The notes: generated by a model not told the origin, from the letters alone. Counted from the stretch's first letter, positions 8,845-19,235 are shown. The stretch is 62,814 nucleotides of DNA from Streptomyces sp. CB03234 (GCF_001905885.1 NZ_LIYH01000002.1:1310918-1373731), one strand, 5' to 3'. Numbers and translations: made by a program.

Positions 8845-9852
8845 GTGGACATCGACGTGAAGCTCCTGAGGGGCTTGGCGCAGGAGAAGGAGATTCCCTT
8901 CGACCTGCTGGTCGAGGCGATCGAGTCGGCCCTCCTCATCGCCTACCACCGCACCGAGGGAGCCCGCCGTCACGCCCGTGTCGTGCTGGACCGGCAGACC
9001 GGTCATGTGACGGTGTGGGCGAAGGAGGACCCGGCCGACCTGGAGGAGGGGCAGGAGCCCAAGGAGTTCGACGACACGCCGTCGGACTTCGGCCGCATCG
9101 CGGCGAGCACCGCCCGTCAGGTCATCCAGCAGCGGCTGCGGGACGCCGAGAACGACGTGACGTTCGGCGAGTACGCCCGCCGCGAGGGCGACATCGTGGC
9201 CGGCATGGTGCAGCAGGGCAAGGACCCCAAGAACGTCCTGGTCAAGCTGGACGACAAGCTGGAAGCGATCCTTCCGGTGCAGGAGCAGGTGCCGGGCGAG
9301 GAGTACACGCACGGGCTGCGGCTGCGGACGTACGTCGTCCGCGTCGCCAGGGGCGTGCGCGGCCCGTCCGTCACCCTGTCGCGTACACATCCCAATCTGG
9401 TGAAGAAGCTGTTCGCGCTGGAGGTCCCCGAGATCGCGGACGGTTCGGTCGAGATCGCGGCGATCGCCCGTGAGGCCGGCCACCGCACCAAGATCGCGGT
9501 ACGGTCCACCCGTTCGGGACTGAACGCCAAGGGCGCCTGCATCGGCCCGATGGGCAGCCGTGTGCGCAATGTCATGGCCGAGCTGCACGGCGAGAAGATC
9601 GACATCGTCGACTGGTCGGACGACCCGGCCGAGATGGTGGCGAACGCCCTGTCCCCGGCCCGCGTCTCCAAGGTGGAGGTCGTCGACCTCGCTGCCCGGT
9701 CCGCCCGGGTGACCGTGCCGGACTACCAGCTGTCGCTGGCGATCGGCAAGGAGGGGCAGAACGCCCGCCTGGCCGCCCGCCTGACCGGCTGGCGCATCGA
9801 CATCCGCCCGGACACCGAGCAGACCTCCGAGCAGGGCTCCGAGCAGGACTGA
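8845..9852 (+). CDS. nusA: Transcription termination/antitermination protein NusA
   Basis: 335 aa, GTG start. NusA binds RNA polymerase and nascent RNA to control pausing, termination and rRNA antitermination. Domains in order: an N-terminal RNAP-binding domain ([20 protein letters not shown]), an S1 domain (about 125-200, [21 protein letters not shown]), and KH1/KH2 domains ([55 protein letters not shown]). It lacks the C-terminal acidic repeats of proteobacterial NusA, as is normal in actinobacteria. The C-terminus has a [12 protein letters not shown] repeat. Confidence 0.97.
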   Translation: MDIDVKLLRGLAQEKEIPFDLLVEAIESALLIAYHRTEGARRHARVVLDRQTGHVTVWAKEDPADLEEGQEPKEFDDTPSDFGRIAASTARQVIQQRLRDAENDVTFGEYARREGDIVAGMVQQGKDPKNVLVKLDDKLEAILPVQEQVPGEEYTHGLRLRTYVVRVARGVRGPSVTLSRTHPNLVKKLFALEVPEIADGSVEIAAIAREAGHRTKIAVRSTRSGLNAKGACIGPMGSRVRNVMAELHGEKIDIVDWSDDPAEMVANALSPARVSKVEVVDLAARSARVTVPDYQLSLAIGKEGQNARLAARLTGWRIDIRPDTEQTSEQGSEQD

Positions 9853-9970
9853 ACCCGCTCCGGGGAATAGAACCCGCCATGGTCACGTTGTGCGATGGCG
9901 AGATCACGACAACAACCGTTCGATTCTTGCCCCAAAGGGGTGAGGTCGGTGCGGGGAGGTAGACTTAACC

Positions 9971-10264
9971 GTGTCTGGCCGGACGCACGCCCGCGCCTGC
10001 CCTGAGCGAACCTGTGTGGGATGCCGGGAGCGAGCGGCCAAGCGCGATCTGCTGCGCATCGTGTTGATCAAGGGCGGCTGCGCCCCCGATCCACGCGGTA
10101 CGCTGCCCGGCCGGGGTGCTTATGTGCATCCCGCCTCGGTCTGTCTCGACCTGGCGGTCCGCCGCAGGGCGTTCCCCAGGGCCTTCAGGGTCCAGGGGCC
10201 GCTCGAAGTCGCGGACGTCCGCCAGTACGTCGAGCAGTCGGCACCCGTAAGTTCGGCACCGTAA
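9971..10264 (+). CDS. ylxR: YlxR family nucleoprotein (DUF448)
   Basis: 97 aa, GTG start. It contains the YlxR signature [20 protein letters not shown], a basic surface and the GRGAYVHP segment. YlxR proteins lie between nusA and infB in many bacteria and are RNA- or nucleoid-associated regulators; a precise role in Streptomyces is not settled. The gene ends inside a small tandem repeat (GTAAGTTCGGCACC, about 10247-10279), so its last residues SSAP are repeat-encoded. The 118-base gap from nusA contains a CCCCAAAGGGG palindrome and possible promoter words but nothing decisive. Confidence 0.9.
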   Translation: MSGRTHARACPERTCVGCRERAAKRDLLRIVLIKGGCAPDPRGTLPGRGAYVHPASVCLDLAVRRRAFPRAFRVQGPLEVADVRQYVEQSAPVSSAP

Positions 10265-10380
10265 GTTCGGCACCGTAAGAAGAAGTACGGCACGGAACAC
10301 CGTGCGGTCAGGTACCTCGCGAGTTGGAAGTAGGTCGAGATTGCGATGAGCACTCGATGAGTACGCGATGAGTACGCCCA
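10247..10380. repeat. Short tandem repeats between ylxR and infB
   Basis: GTAAGTTCGGCACC occurs twice in tandem, with a partial third copy, at about 10247-10279; it supplies the ylxR stop codon. Further on, GATGAG-containing words recur (GATGAGCACTC, GATGAGTACGC, GATGAGTACGC) at about 10346-10380. These look like slipped-strand duplications in the infB leader. Confidence 0.6.
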
Positions 10381-10426
10381 TGAAGTAGCGACGGTCCGGC
10401 GGTAACCCGGACCTAAAAGGAGCGAA

Positions 10427-13400
10427 GTGGCTAAGGTCCGGGTATACGAACTCGCCAAGGAGTTCGGTGTAGAGAGCAAGGTCGTCATGGCCAAGCTCCA
10501 GGAACTCGGTGAATTCGTCCGTTCGGCGTCTTCGACCATCGAAGCGCCGGTTGTACGTAAACTGACTGACGCGCTGCAGGGGCCCGGCGGCAACGCCGGC
10601 AAGTCCGCAGCCAAGCCGGGCGCGCCTCGCAAGGCCGCGCCTGCCAAGCCTTCCCCCGCCGCGCCCTCCCCGGCGCAGGCGGCACGTCCCGCCGCCCCGA
10701 AGCCCGGCGCCCCCGCGCCGAAGCCCGCGGCGGCCGAGAAGCCCGCGGTGGCGGAGAAGCCCGCGACGCCGGCCCCCGGCCCGCGTCCCACCCCGGGTCC
10801 GAAGCCCGCGGCGGCGCCCAAGCCGGCGCCCGCCTCCCCGGCTCCCACCGCCCCGGAGTTCACCGCGCCCCCGTCGGCCCCGGCCGCCGGTCCCCGGCCC
10901 GGTGCCACCCCCGGTCCCCGTCCCGCCGGCCGCCCGCAGGGCGAGCGCGGTCAGGGCGGCGAGCGCGGTGGCCGTCCCGGCGGCGCCCCGCGCCCCGGTG
11001 GCGAGCGTCAGGCCCCCCGTCCGGGTGCCCCGCGTCCCGCGGGTCCGCGTCCGGGCAACAACCCGTTCACCTCTGGTGGCTCCACCGGCATGGCGCGCCC
11101 GCAGGCGCCCCGTCCGGGCGGCGCCCCGCGTCCCGGTGGCCCCGGTGGTGCCCCGGGCGGTCCGCGTCCGCAGGGCGCCGGTCAGGGCGGTCCCCGTCCC
11201 CAGGCCGGTCCCGGTGGCCCGCGTCCCACTCCCGGCGGCATGCCCCGTCCCCAGGCCCCGCGCCCGGGTGGCGGCCCCGCCGGTAACCGCCCGAACCCGG
11301 GCATGATGCCGCAGCGTCCGGCTGCCGGTCCCCGCCCCGGCGGTGGACCCGGTGGCGGTGGCCGCGGTCCCGGTGGCGGTGCCGGTCGTCCCGGCGGCGG
11401 CGCCGGTCGTCCCGGTGGCGGCTTCGCCGGTCGTCCGGCCGGTCCCGGCGGCGGTGGCGGCGGCTTCGCCGGCCGTCCCGGTGGCGGCGGTGGCGGCGGC
11501 GGTCGTCCCGGTGGTCCCGGTGGCGGTGGCGGCGGCTTCGGCGGTCGTCCCGGCTTCGGTGGCCGTCCCGGCGGTCCCGGTGGCCGTGGTGGCACGCAGG
11601 GTGCGTTCGGCCGTCCCGGCGGTCCGGCGCGTCGTGGCCGTAAGTCGAAGCGGCAGAGGCGCCAGGAGTACGAGGCCATGCAGGCCCCGTCGGTCGGCGG
11701 CGTGATGCTGCCTCGCGGCAACGGCGAGACCGTTCGCCTGTCGCGCGGTGCGTCCCTCACCGACTTCGCGGAGAAGATCAACGCCAACCCGGCGTCCCTC
11801 GTCGCGGTCATGATGAACCTCGGCGAGATGGTCACCGCCACGCAGTCCGTCTCCGACGAGACGCTGCAGCTGCTCGGCGACGAGATGAACTACACGGTTC
11901 AGATCGTCAGCCCCGAGGAGGAGGACCGCGAGCTGCTCGAGTCCTTCGACCTCGAGTGGGGCGAGGACGAGGGCGGCGAGGAGTACCTCGCACCGCGTCC
12001 GCCGGTCGTGACCGTCATGGGTCACGTCGACCACGGTAAGACCCGACTGCTGGACGCGATCCGCAAGACGAACGTCGTCGCGGGCGAGGCCGGCGGTATT
12101 ACGCAGCACATCGGTGCGTACCAGGTCGCCACCGAGGTCAACGGCGAGGACCGCAAGATCACCTTCATCGACACCCCGGGTCACGAGGCGTTCACCGCCA
12201 TGCGTGCCCGTGGTGCGAAGTCCACCGACATCGCGATCCTCGTGGTCGCGGCCAATGACGGTGTGATGCCCCAGACGATCGAGGCGCTGAACCACGCCAA
12301 GGCGGCCGACGTGCCGATCGTGGTCGCGGTCAACAAGATCGACGTCGAGGGTGCGGACCCGGTCAAGGTGCGCGGTCAGCTGACCGAGTACGGCCTGGTG
12401 GCCGAGGAGTACGGCGGCGACACCATGTTCGTCGACATCTCCGCCAAGCAGGGCCTGCACATCGACGAGCTGCTGGAGGCCGTGATCCTCACGGCCGACG
12501 CGTCGCTCGACCTCCGGGCCAACCCGGAGCAGGACGCGCAGGGTATTGCCATCGAGGCCCACCTGGACAAGGGCCGCGGCGCCGTCGCGACCGTCCTGGT
12601 CCAGCGAGGCACGCTGCGGGTCGGCGACACGATGGTCGCGGGCGACGCCTACGGCCGAGTGCGCGCCATGCTCGACGACAAGGGCGAGAACGTGGAAGAG
12701 GCGGGTCCCTCGACCCCGGTCCTCGTCCTCGGTCTCACCAACGTCCCGGGCGCCGGCGACAACTTCCTGGTGGTCGACGAGGACCGTACGGCCCGTCAGA
12801 TCGCCGAGAAGCGTGCCGCCCGTGAGCGCAACGCCGCGTTCGCCAAGCGCGTGCGCCGCGTCTCCCTCGAGGACCTGGACAAGGTGCTCAAGGCCGGCGA
12901 GATCCAGCAGCTCAACCTCATCATCAAGGGTGACGCTTCCGGTTCCGTCGAGGCGCTCGAGTCGTCGCTGCTCCAGCTCGACGTCGGCGAAGAGGTCGAC
13001 ATCCGGGTCCTGCACCGCGGTGTCGGTGCGGTCACGGAGTCGGACATCGACCTGGCGATGGGCTCCGACGCCATCGTCATCGGCTTCAACGTCCGCGCGG
13101 CCGGCCGTGCCGCGCAGATGGCGGAGCGCGAGGGCGTCGACGTCCGGTACTACTCGGTGATCTACCAGGCCATCGAGGAGATCGAGGCGGCCCTCAAGGG
13201 CATGCTCAAGCCGGAGTACGAAGAGGTCGAGCTCGGTACGGCGGAGATCCGCGAGGTCTTCCGCTCGTCCAAGCTGGGCAACATCGCCGGTGTCCTCATC
13301 CGCTCCGGCGAGGTGCGACGCAACACCAAGGCGCGCCTCATCCGCGACGGCAAGGTCATCGCGGAGAACCTCAACATCGAGGGTCTGCGTCGCTTCAAGG

Positions 13401-13519
13401 ACGACGTCACCGAGATCCGCGAAGGCTTCGAGGGTGGTATCAACCTCGGAAACTTCAACGACATCAAGGTCGACGACGTCATCGCGACGTACGAGATGCG
13501 CGAGAAGCCGCGCGGCTGA
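10427..13519 (+). CDS. infB: Translation initiation factor IF-2
   Basis: 1030 aa, GTG start after AAAAGGAG. IF-2 is the GTPase that brings fMet-tRNA to the ribosome. Domains: an N-terminal IF2_N domain ([17 protein letters not shown]), a low-complexity Pro/Ala then Gly/Pro/Arg-rich linker (about residues 60-410), a second IF2_N-like segment ([16 protein letters not shown]), the G domain with G1 GHVDHGKT (532-539), G3 DTPGHEAF and G4 NKID, then domains II-IV. The very long linker is typical of Streptomyces IF-2. A strong hairpin (13535-13576) follows the gene. Confidence 0.98.
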   Translation: MAKVRVYELAKEFGVESKVVMAKLQELGEFVRSASSTIEAPVVRKLTDALQGPGGNAGKSAAKPGAPRKAAPAKPSPAAPSPAQAARPAAPKPGAPAPKPAAAEKPAVAEKPATPAPGPRPTPGPKPAAAPKPAPASPAPTAPEFTAPPSAPAAGPRPGATPGPRPAGRPQGERGQGGERGGRPGGAPRPGGERQAPRPGAPRPAGPRPGNNPFTSGGSTGMARPQAPRPGGAPRPGGPGGAPGGPRPQGAGQGGPRPQAGPGGPRPTPGGMPRPQAPRPGGGPAGNRPNPGMMPQRPAAGPRPGGGPGGGGRGPGGGAGRPGGGAGRPGGGFAGRPAGPGGGGGGFAGRPGGGGGGGGRPGGPGGGGGGFGGRPGFGGRPGGPGGRGGTQGAFGRPGGPARRGRKSKRQRRQEYEAMQAPSVGGVMLPRGNGETVRLSRGASLTDFAEKINANPASLVAVMMNLGEMVTATQSVSDETLQLLGDEMNYTVQIVSPEEEDRELLESFDLEWGEDEGGEEYLAPRPPVVTVMGHVDHGKTRLLDAIRKTNVVAGEAGGITQHIGAYQVATEVNGEDRKITFIDTPGHEAFTAMRARGAKSTDIAILVVAANDGVMPQTIEALNHAKAADVPIVVAVNKIDVEGADPVKVRGQLTEYGLVAEEYGGDTMFVDISAKQGLHIDELLEAVILTADASLDLRANPEQDAQGIAIEAHLDKGRGAVATVLVQRGTLRVGDTMVAGDAYGRVRAMLDDKGENVEEAGPSTPVLVLGLTNVPGAGDNFLVVDEDRTARQIAEKRAARERNAAFAKRVRRVSLEDLDKVLKAGEIQQLNLIIKGDASGSVEALESSLLQLDVGEEVDIRVLHRGVGAVTESDIDLAMGSDAIVIGFNVRAAGRAAQMAEREGVDVRYYSVIYQAIEEIEAALKGMLKPEYEEVELGTAEIREVFRSSKLGNIAGVLIRSGEVRRNTKARLIRDGKVIAENLNIEGLRRFKDDVTEIREGFEGGINLGNFNDIKVDDVIATYEMREKPRG

Positions 13520-13534
13520 TCCCAGCCACGGCAG

Positions 13535-13576
13535 CCGGGGCCGGTCGGCGGAAGTATTTCCGTCGATCGGCCCCGG
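13535..13576 (+). terminator. Hairpin after infB
   Basis: A 19-bp stem (13535-13553 with 13558-13576) with two G-T type mismatches and a 4-base loop, starting 15 bases after the infB stop. It has the form of a Streptomyces intrinsic terminator or attenuator without a long T run. Some read-through into the DUF503-rbfA-truB group is plausible. Confidence 0.65.
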
Positions 13577-13601
13577 CCGTTGCGTGTACGGTTCTTGGTG
13601 T

Positions 13602-13623
13602 CCCTGCCAAGTGGTTGGCAGGG
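13602..13623. promoter_or_regulatory. Perfect 9-bp inverted repeat upstream of the DUF503 gene
   Basis: CCCTGCCAA, spacer gtgg, TTGGCAGGG, centred 46 bases before the ATG of the DUF503 gene and after the infB terminator-like hairpin. It could be an operator for the downstream group or a second small hairpin. There is no direct evidence of a binding protein. Confidence 0.4.
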
Positions 13624-13658
13624 CCCTGAACCCGAACCGGCGGGACATCCGGGCACAC

Positions 13659-13952
13659 ATGTATGTGGGGACTCTGTCCTTCGACCTGCTCCTCGGCGAC
13701 GTACGGTCGTTGAAGGAGAAGCGCTCCGTCGTCCGCCCGATCATCGCGGAACTGCAACGCAAATTCGCGGTGAGCGTGGCGGAGACCGGCTCCCAGAACC
13801 TCCATCGCAGGGCCCACATCGGTCTCGCGATGGTGTCGGGGGACGTCGGGCACCTGACGGACGTGCTGGACCGGTGCGAGCGCATGGTCGCCGGCCGGCC
13901 CGAGGTGGAGCTGCTGTCGGTACGCCGGCGGATGCACACCGATGAAGACTGA
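13659..13952 (+). CDS. DUF503 family protein (YlxP-like)
   Basis: 97 aa from ATG 13659. Typical DUF503 sequence: MYVGTLSFDLLLGDVRSLKEKRSVVRPI, then FAVSVAETGSQNLHRRAHIGLAMVSGD. In Firmicutes the equivalent protein (YlxP) lies between infB and rbfA, exactly as here. The role is presumed ribosome- or RNA-associated but not established. The frame is open further upstream, but similarity starts at this ATG. The Shine-Dalgarno sequence is poor (CGGGACATCCGGG). Confidence 0.88.
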   Translation: MYVGTLSFDLLLGDVRSLKEKRSVVRPIIAELQRKFAVSVAETGSQNLHRRAHIGLAMVSGDVGHLTDVLDRCERMVAGRPEVELLSVRRRMHTDED

Positions 13953-14003
13953 ACGTGCCGCACTGTGGCACGACGAACGTAGGACGAAAGAGGAGAAGGA
14001 CCG

Positions 14004-14456
14004 GTGGCCGACAACGCGCGGGCCCGCAAGCTGGCCGATCGCATCCAGGTCGTGGTCGCGGAGACCCTGGACCGGCGTATCAAGGATCCGCGACTGGGCT
14101 TCGTGACCATCACGGACGCCCGGGTCACCGGTGACCTGCGGGAGGCCACGGTCTTCTACACGGTCTACGGCGACGAGGAGGAGCGGGCGGCGTCGGCGGC
14201 GGCCCTGGAGTCCGCGAAGGGCATCCTGCGCTCCGAGGTGGGCAAGCAGACCGGCGTCCGCTTCACGCCGACCCTGACCTTCGTACCGGACGCCCTGCCG
14301 GACAACGCCCGCACCATCGAGGACCTCCTCCACAAGGCGCGGGCCAAGGACGCGGAGGTGCGCGAGGTGTCGACCGGCAAGACGTACGCCGGCGAGGCCG
14401 ACCCGTACCGCAAGCCGGAGGACGAGGACGAGGACGAGGGCGAAGCCTCGGAATGA
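14004..14456 (+). CDS. rbfA: Ribosome-binding factor A
   Basis: 150 aa, GTG start after AGGAGAAGGA. RbfA is a KH-fold 30S assembly and cold-adaptation factor. Family features: [36 protein letters not shown] and the [19 protein letters not shown] segment. The C-terminal tail is acidic (EDEDEDEGE), common in actinobacteria. The stop overlaps the truB start by 4 bases (ATGA), indicating translational coupling. Confidence 0.95.
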   Translation: MADNARARKLADRIQVVVAETLDRRIKDPRLGFVTITDARVTGDLREATVFYTVYGDEEERAASAAALESAKGILRSEVGKQTGVRFTPTLTFVPDALPDNARTIEDLLHKARAKDAEVREVSTGKTYAGEADPYRKPEDEDEDEGEASE

Positions 14457-15352
14457 CACAGCACAACAGGACGCCCGACGGGCTTGTCATCGTCGACAAG
14501 CCGTCGGGCTTCACTTCGCACGACGTCGTCGCCAAGATGCGCGGGATCGCCAGGACCCGCCGCGTCGGACACGCGGGGACGCTCGACCCGATGGCGACCG
14601 GTGTGCTGGTCCTCGGCGTCGAGAAGGCCACCAAGCTCCTCGGTCACCTCGCGCTGACCGAGAAGGAGTACCTGGGCACCATCCGCCTCGGGCAGAACAC
14701 CATCACCGACGACGCGGAGGGCGAGATCACCTCGTCCGCCGACGCCTCCCGGGTCACCCGTGAGGCCGTCGACGGGGAGGTCGCCAAACTGACCGGCGCC
14801 ATCATGCAGGTGCCGTCCAAGGTCAGCGCCATCAAGATCGACGGCAAGCGGTCGTACGCGCGCGTGCGGGGCGGCGAGGAGTTCGACATCCCGGCCCGCC
14901 CGGTGACGGTGTCGTCGTTCCAGGTGTACGACATGCGTGACGCCGTCGCGGAGGACGGCACCCCCGTCGTCGACCTGGTCGTGTCGGTGGTCTGCTCCTC
15001 CGGTACGTACATCCGCGCCCTCGCCCGCGACCTGGGCGCCGGGCTAGGCGTCGGCGGCCACCTCACGGCGCTGCGGCGCACCCGGGTCGGCCCGTACAAG
15101 CTGGACGCGGCCCGCACCCTGGACCAGCTCCAGGAGGAGCTCACCGTCATGCCGATCGCCGAGGCCGCGGCGGCCGCGTTCCCCCGCTGGGACGTGGACG
15201 AGCGGCGGGCGAAGCTGCTGCTCAACGGCGTACGGCTGGACATGCCCGCCTACGACACGGCCCCCGTGGCGGTCTTCGGGCCGGAGGGCCGCTTCCTGGC
15301 GCTGGTGGAGGAGAAGAAGGGCAAGGCGAAGAGCCTGGCGGTCTTCGGCTGA
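14453..15352 (+). CDS. truB: tRNA pseudouridine(55) synthase
   Basis: 299 aa. TruB makes pseudouridine 55 in the T-loop of tRNAs. The catalytic segment [16 protein letters not shown], with the nucleophilic Asp, lies at about residues 42-57; [17 protein letters not shown] is the conserved N-terminus. The [15 protein letters not shown] segment also matches the family, followed by a C-terminal PUA-like part. It is the last gene of the translation operon; a perfect hairpin follows. Confidence 0.97.
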   Translation: MTQHNRTPDGLVIVDKPSGFTSHDVVAKMRGIARTRRVGHAGTLDPMATGVLVLGVEKATKLLGHLALTEKEYLGTIRLGQNTITDDAEGEITSSADASRVTREAVDGEVAKLTGAIMQVPSKVSAIKIDGKRSYARVRGGEEFDIPARPVTVSSFQVYDMRDAVAEDGTPVVDLVVSVVCSSGTYIRALARDLGAGLGVGGHLTALRRTRVGPYKLDAARTLDQLQEELTVMPIAEAAAAAFPRWDVDERRAKLLLNGVRLDMPAYDTAPVAVFGPEGRFLALVEEKKGKAKSLAVFG

Positions 15353-15377
15353 CCGCGCTCCGGCGATCGCTCGCACC

Positions 15378-15404
15378 GTGGAGCGGGCAACAGGCCCGCT
15401 CCAC
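15378..15404 (+). terminator. Terminator after truB
   Basis: A perfect 11-bp stem GTGGAGCGGGC / GCCCGCTCCAC with loop aacag, 25 bases after the truB stop. It marks the end of the rimP-truB transcription unit. The remaining bases to 15548 hold no clear gene. Confidence 0.8.
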
Positions 15405-15548
15405 GACCCCCCTCCCAGAGGGTCTGTCCGCCCGGCACCGCGGATTCACCCACTTGGGCAGGCGCTCGGAGTGAATGACGGGGGCACTCGGGGGCGCTTT
15501 CGAACCACGTCCTTCTCCCGGTGATCAACGCCGCCCTACCGTCGAACC

Positions 15549-18500
15549 ATGGAACGCGGGGAACGGGCGACGCTGGTGCGGATCTGCGATCCGGCCGGCC
15601 GGACCCGGGGGGCCGGCTTTGTCGCCGACGACGAGGGCACGGTCGTGACCAGCCACGAAGCCGTGGACGGGCTCGACCGGATCGAGGTGCGCGCGCCCGG
15701 CGGCCGCACGTACGTGGCCGGGTCCGATGCCATCACTCCACTGCCCGAGGCCGACCTGGCGCTCGTGCGCACCGAAGGGCTCGGCGTGAGCCCGCTGCCG
15801 GTGGCCGCCCGGGGGCGCGTCGAGGCGGGGACGTACGTACGGATCGCCGCGCACGGCTGGCGCGAGGCGCGCGTGCTCGGCACCGCCCGGGTGACCTACA
15901 CGGCCGCCGACCGGTTCCACCTGCTCGGTGACGTGCTGGAGCTCGCCATCGGGACCGAGGGCAGCGAGGCGCTGCGGCGGGGCGGCGAGGCCGCGGGCGG
16001 CCCCGTCCTGGACGCCGCCACCGGCGCGGTACTGGGCGTGCTCGGGACGGCGCTGCACGCCGGGCACCGGGCGGCCGGGCTCGCCGTCCCGCTCGCACGG
16101 GTCGCCGCGGCGGCGCCCGAGGGCCCACTGGCCGCGCTGCTGCGGCGCAACGCCGCCACCGTCCCCGCGTACGGCGCCGACCTGAACCTCGCGGGTGTCC
16201 TCCGGCTCGCCGCCACGACGGGCCGGCCCGCCGGTGGGCCCAGCGCCTGGCCCGACCCGGTGGAACGGCGCGCCGTCGCCGACGAGTTGACGGCCTTCGA
16301 GGCGTCCGACGCCGTGGCGTTCGCCCTCGTCGGCGACCCGGGAACCGGCCGGACCGCCGAACTGCGCGCCCTCGCCGCCCGGCGCGCACGGGGCGACGCA
16401 CCCGCCCCCACCCTCTGGCTGCGCGGCGCCGACCTGCGCGCCGACGACACGTCCCTGGCCGACGGCGTCGCGCGGGCACTGCGGGCGGCCGGCCGGATCG
16501 TGGCCTGCTCGGGCGCGCCCGGCGACATGGGCACCGCCACCCCCGAACGGGTGGCGCGGCTCGCCCTCGACTGGGGGCGCCCCCTCCTCGTACTCCTCGA
16601 CGGGCCGGAGGAGATGCCGCCCGCCCTCGCGCACCGGCCGGCCGCCTGGACCGCCGGGACCGTGTCGTGGCTGCGCGCGCACCGCGCCCGGCTCGTCGTC
16701 GCCTGCCGCCCCGAGCACTGGGAACAGGCGGGCGCGCTGTACCCCTCCGGGGCGCTGCACCGGCCCGGGCGGCCCGCGTGGCGGCTGCCGGACGCGCTGC
16801 GGATCGGCGACCTCGCCGGGCGCGAGGCGAAGCGGGCGCGGGAACGGTACGGGCTGCCCGGCGACGCCCTCGCGGCGGACGACGCCCGGCACCCGCTGGC
16901 GCTGCGGCTCCTCGCGGAGGTACGGGAGGCCCTGCCCGGGGACGTACCGGGGCGGCCCGGCCGGGCGGAGATCTTCGCCGCGTACCTGGACCTGATGTGC
17001 CTGCGCGTCGCCGTCCGGATCGCCGCCGCGTCCCGGCCCGCGCTGCACGGCGCCGCGGTACGGCGGCTGGCCACGCGGGTGGCGGGCCGCGTCCACGAGG
17101 CGGCGCGGCGCTGCCTGGGGCCCGGGCAGGGGGAACTGTCCCGCGAGGCCTTCGAGGAACTGTTCCCCTGGGCCACCGGCTGGGCGCCCGCCGTCCTGAC
17201 GGAGGGCCTCCTGGTCCCGGCGGGGGCCGGCTACCGGTTCGCCCACGAGGAGTTCGGCGACTGGATCCAGGGCACTCACCTGGACCTCGACGCGGCGCTG
17301 GACGCGCTGGTCCACGGGGAGGACCTTGGGGAGGAGGCCGTGGAGGAGGCCTTCGACGGCGCCGTGGAGGGTGCCTTGGAGGAGGCCTTGGAGGGTGCCT
17401 TGGAGGGTGCCTTGGGGGTCCAGCCCGCCCCGCCCGTTCTCCCCGTCCCGCGCCACCGGATCGGCCCGGTCCTCCAGGCGCTCCTCCTCCTGGACCGCAC
17501 CCAGGGCCCGACCGCCCTGGCCCGGCGGCTCGAGGCCCTCATCGACGCCATCGACGCCATCGACGCCGTTGACGCCGTCGACGCCTTGGACGAGGGCGAG
17601 GAGCGGGGCGGCGTGGGTGTGGACCGGCCCAGGGAGGGGCGGCTTCAGGACGCCGAGTGGTGGGGCGCCCGGTTGCTGGGCGAGACGCTGCTGAGGTTGC
17701 CGGACCTGCGGCCGTACCTGGGCGTGCTGCGGCTGCTGGCCGAGCGCGTCACCGCACGCTCCGGCCGGGGCGGGTTCGGCGAGTTCGGGCCCTGGTTCTG
17801 GGAGCGGCTCCGCCTCGGCGAGGACGACCGCCTCGACCTGCTGCGCCGGCTCGTGCCCGCCGACGGGCCGCCCGGGGGGTGCGCCGCCCCGCGCTACCTG
17901 GACGCCGTCGCCGTACGCCTGGCAGCCGACCCGCGAGGCGTACAGCCCCTGCTGTGCCGCTGGTTCACCGACGAGCGGCCGCTGCCCGCCGAGCCGGGCG
18001 CCCGGGTGCGGCCCACCGTCGCCGGGGCGGCGCAGGCACTGCTGTACGCCCACCGCGACCTGGCCGTCGACGACCTGTGCGAGGCCCTCGTGACCACCGC
18101 GCACCCGCGCGCCGACGAGCTGCTCGCCGCCCTCGCCGAGGACGAGCCCGCCGCGCTGTGCCGAGCCGTCGACCGCTGGGCCCACGACGACACCCGGCCC
18201 GGCCGCCGCGTGGCCGCCGCCGCGTACGGGCAGCTGCTCGCCGCGCACGTCACCGCCGACGCGGACCGGGAACTGCTGCGGTACGCCGCCCTCGCGCTCC
18301 TCGCCCGCCCCGGGGAACAGGCTCTGCACGGACCGGCGCTCGGCCTGCTCGTACGCGACCCGCGCAGCCGCTCCCCGTACCTGCGCCAGGCCCTGGCCGC
18401 CTTCCGCGCCGGTACCCCCGGGCTGCCCGCGAGCGCGCTCGCCGCCGCGCTGCACACCCACCCCGAGCAGGTCCTCGCCGCGTTCCGTCGCCGGCTCCTC

Positions 18501-19193
18501 GATGGAGGCCCGGGTCCCGGGGCCGTACTGGAGGTGCTCGCCGAGGTCCGCACGCCCGCGCTCGCCCGCCGCGCCGCCGACCTGGTCCGGGCGTACGTCG
18601 ACCGCCACCCCGAGGGCGCCGCCCACGCGGCCGCGTACGTCGACCGGCGCCTGGAGCAGGGCCCGGCCGCCCGGGCCGTTCTCTTCCCGCTCGTCAGCGG
18701 AGTGCTGCGGGGCAGCCCCGTGGAGGTCCGCGGCGCGCTCGCCCCGGTCCTCGCGGCGCCCGGCACGCGCGCGTCACGACCGCTGCGCGACGAGCTCCTC
18801 GACGTACTCCTGGAATACGAGCGGTACGAGAGCCACGACGGGCGCGACCTCGCCGTGCTCGACGCGCTGCTGCGGGCCGCCGCACTCGGCGCCGCGCGGC
18901 GCCCGGAGGCACGCACCCGGGAGCTGGTCCACCGCACCGGGCTGCTCCTCGTCCGTACGCTGGAGGGCGCCACCTGCTTCGACCGGCGGCTCGTGGAGCT
19001 GGCCAGGGAGGTGCCCGGGTTCGCCGCCCTGGTGGTCGGATGGCTGCGGCAGGCCCCGGGGGACTGGGCGTTCGTGGTCGGACCCAGCGCCCGCCGGACC
19101 GTCGAGAGCCTGGGCGGCGCCCCGGCCGGTCCGGCCCATCCGATGCCGATGCGGGCCGGAAGCCGTGGGCATGGCAGTCTTAGACCTGCGTAA
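15549..19193 (+). CDS. Trypsin-like domain fused to P-loop NTPase and helical repeats (inactive protease site)
   Basis: 1214 aa. Residues 1-185 form a chymotrypsin-like domain with His36 (VVTSHEAV) and Asp69 (EADLALVR). The nucleophile motif reads GGEAAGGPVLD, with Ala149 where Ser is expected, so the protease is probably inactive. An AAA/STAND-like NTPase follows: Walker A GDPGTGRT at 262-269 (Arg in place of the usual Lys) and Walker B PLLVLLDGPEE at about 345-355. The rest is helical, HEAT-like, with a linker made of repeats (EEALEGALEGALG about 605-622, AIDAIDAIDAVDAVDALD about 666-683). Such protease-NTPase-repeat fusions occur in actinobacterial conflict and signalling systems. There is no Shine-Dalgarno sequence; a leaderless start is possible. 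Confidence 0.75.
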   Translation: MERGERATLVRICDPAGRTRGAGFVADDEGTVVTSHEAVDGLDRIEVRAPGGRTYVAGSDAITPLPEADLALVRTEGLGVSPLPVAARGRVEAGTYVRIAAHGWREARVLGTARVTYTAADRFHLLGDVLELAIGTEGSEALRRGGEAAGGPVLDAATGAVLGVLGTALHAGHRAAGLAVPLARVAAAAPEGPLAALLRRNAATVPAYGADLNLAGVLRLAATTGRPAGGPSAWPDPVERRAVADELTAFEASDAVAFALVGDPGTGRTAELRALAARRARGDAPAPTLWLRGADLRADDTSLADGVARALRAAGRIVACSGAPGDMGTATPERVARLALDWGRPLLVLLDGPEEMPPALAHRPAAWTAGTVSWLRAHRARLVVACRPEHWEQAGALYPSGALHRPGRPAWRLPDALRIGDLAGREAKRARERYGLPGDALAADDARHPLALRLLAEVREALPGDVPGRPGRAEIFAAYLDLMCLRVAVRIAAASRPALHGAAVRRLATRVAGRVHEAARRCLGPGQGELSREAFEELFPWATGWAPAVLTEGLLVPAGAGYRFAHEEFGDWIQGTHLDLDAALDALVHGEDLGEEAVEEAFDGAVEGALEEALEGALEGALGVQPAPPVLPVPRHRIGPVLQALLLLDRTQGPTALARRLEALIDAIDAIDAVDAVDALDEGEERGGVGVDRPREGRLQDAEWWGARLLGETLLRLPDLRPYLGVLRLLAERVTARSGRGGFGEFGPWFWERLRLGEDDRLDLLRRLVPADGPPGGCAAPRYLDAVAVRLAADPRGVQPLLCRWFTDERPLPAEPGARVRPTVAGAAQALLYAHRDLAVDDLCEALVTTAHPRADELLAALAEDEPAALCRAVDRWAHDDTRPGRRVAAAAYGQLLAAHVTADADRELLRYAALALLARPGEQALHGPALGLLVRDPRSRSPYLRQALAAFRAGTPGLPASALAAALHTHPEQVLAAFRRRLLDGGPGPGAVLEVLAEVRTPALARRAADLVRAYVDRHPEGAAHAAAYVDRRLEQGPAARAVLFPLVSGVLRGSPVEVRGALAPVLAAPGTRASRPLRDELLDVLLEYERYESHDGRDLAVLDALLRAAALGAARRPEARTRELVHRTGLLLVRTLEGATCFDRRLVELAREVPGFAALVVGWLRQAPGDWAFVVGPSARRTVESLGGAPAGPAHPMPMRAGSRGHGSLRPA

Positions 19194-19235
19194 GCGGTCA
19201 ATGACGTACACGGGTTCGGGCGAGGAGCGGTCACA

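Noticed and set aside
9965..14149. A 1394-aa minus-strand frame opposite infB
   Set aside because: It is antisense to infB, rbfA and their neighbours, with Thr/Gly/Arg low complexity produced by the IF-2 linker.
15549..19193. Active trypsin-type antiviral protease
   Set aside because: The catalytic Ser position is Ala149; only a binding or structural role can be argued, and nothing in the neighbourhood is a known defence gene.
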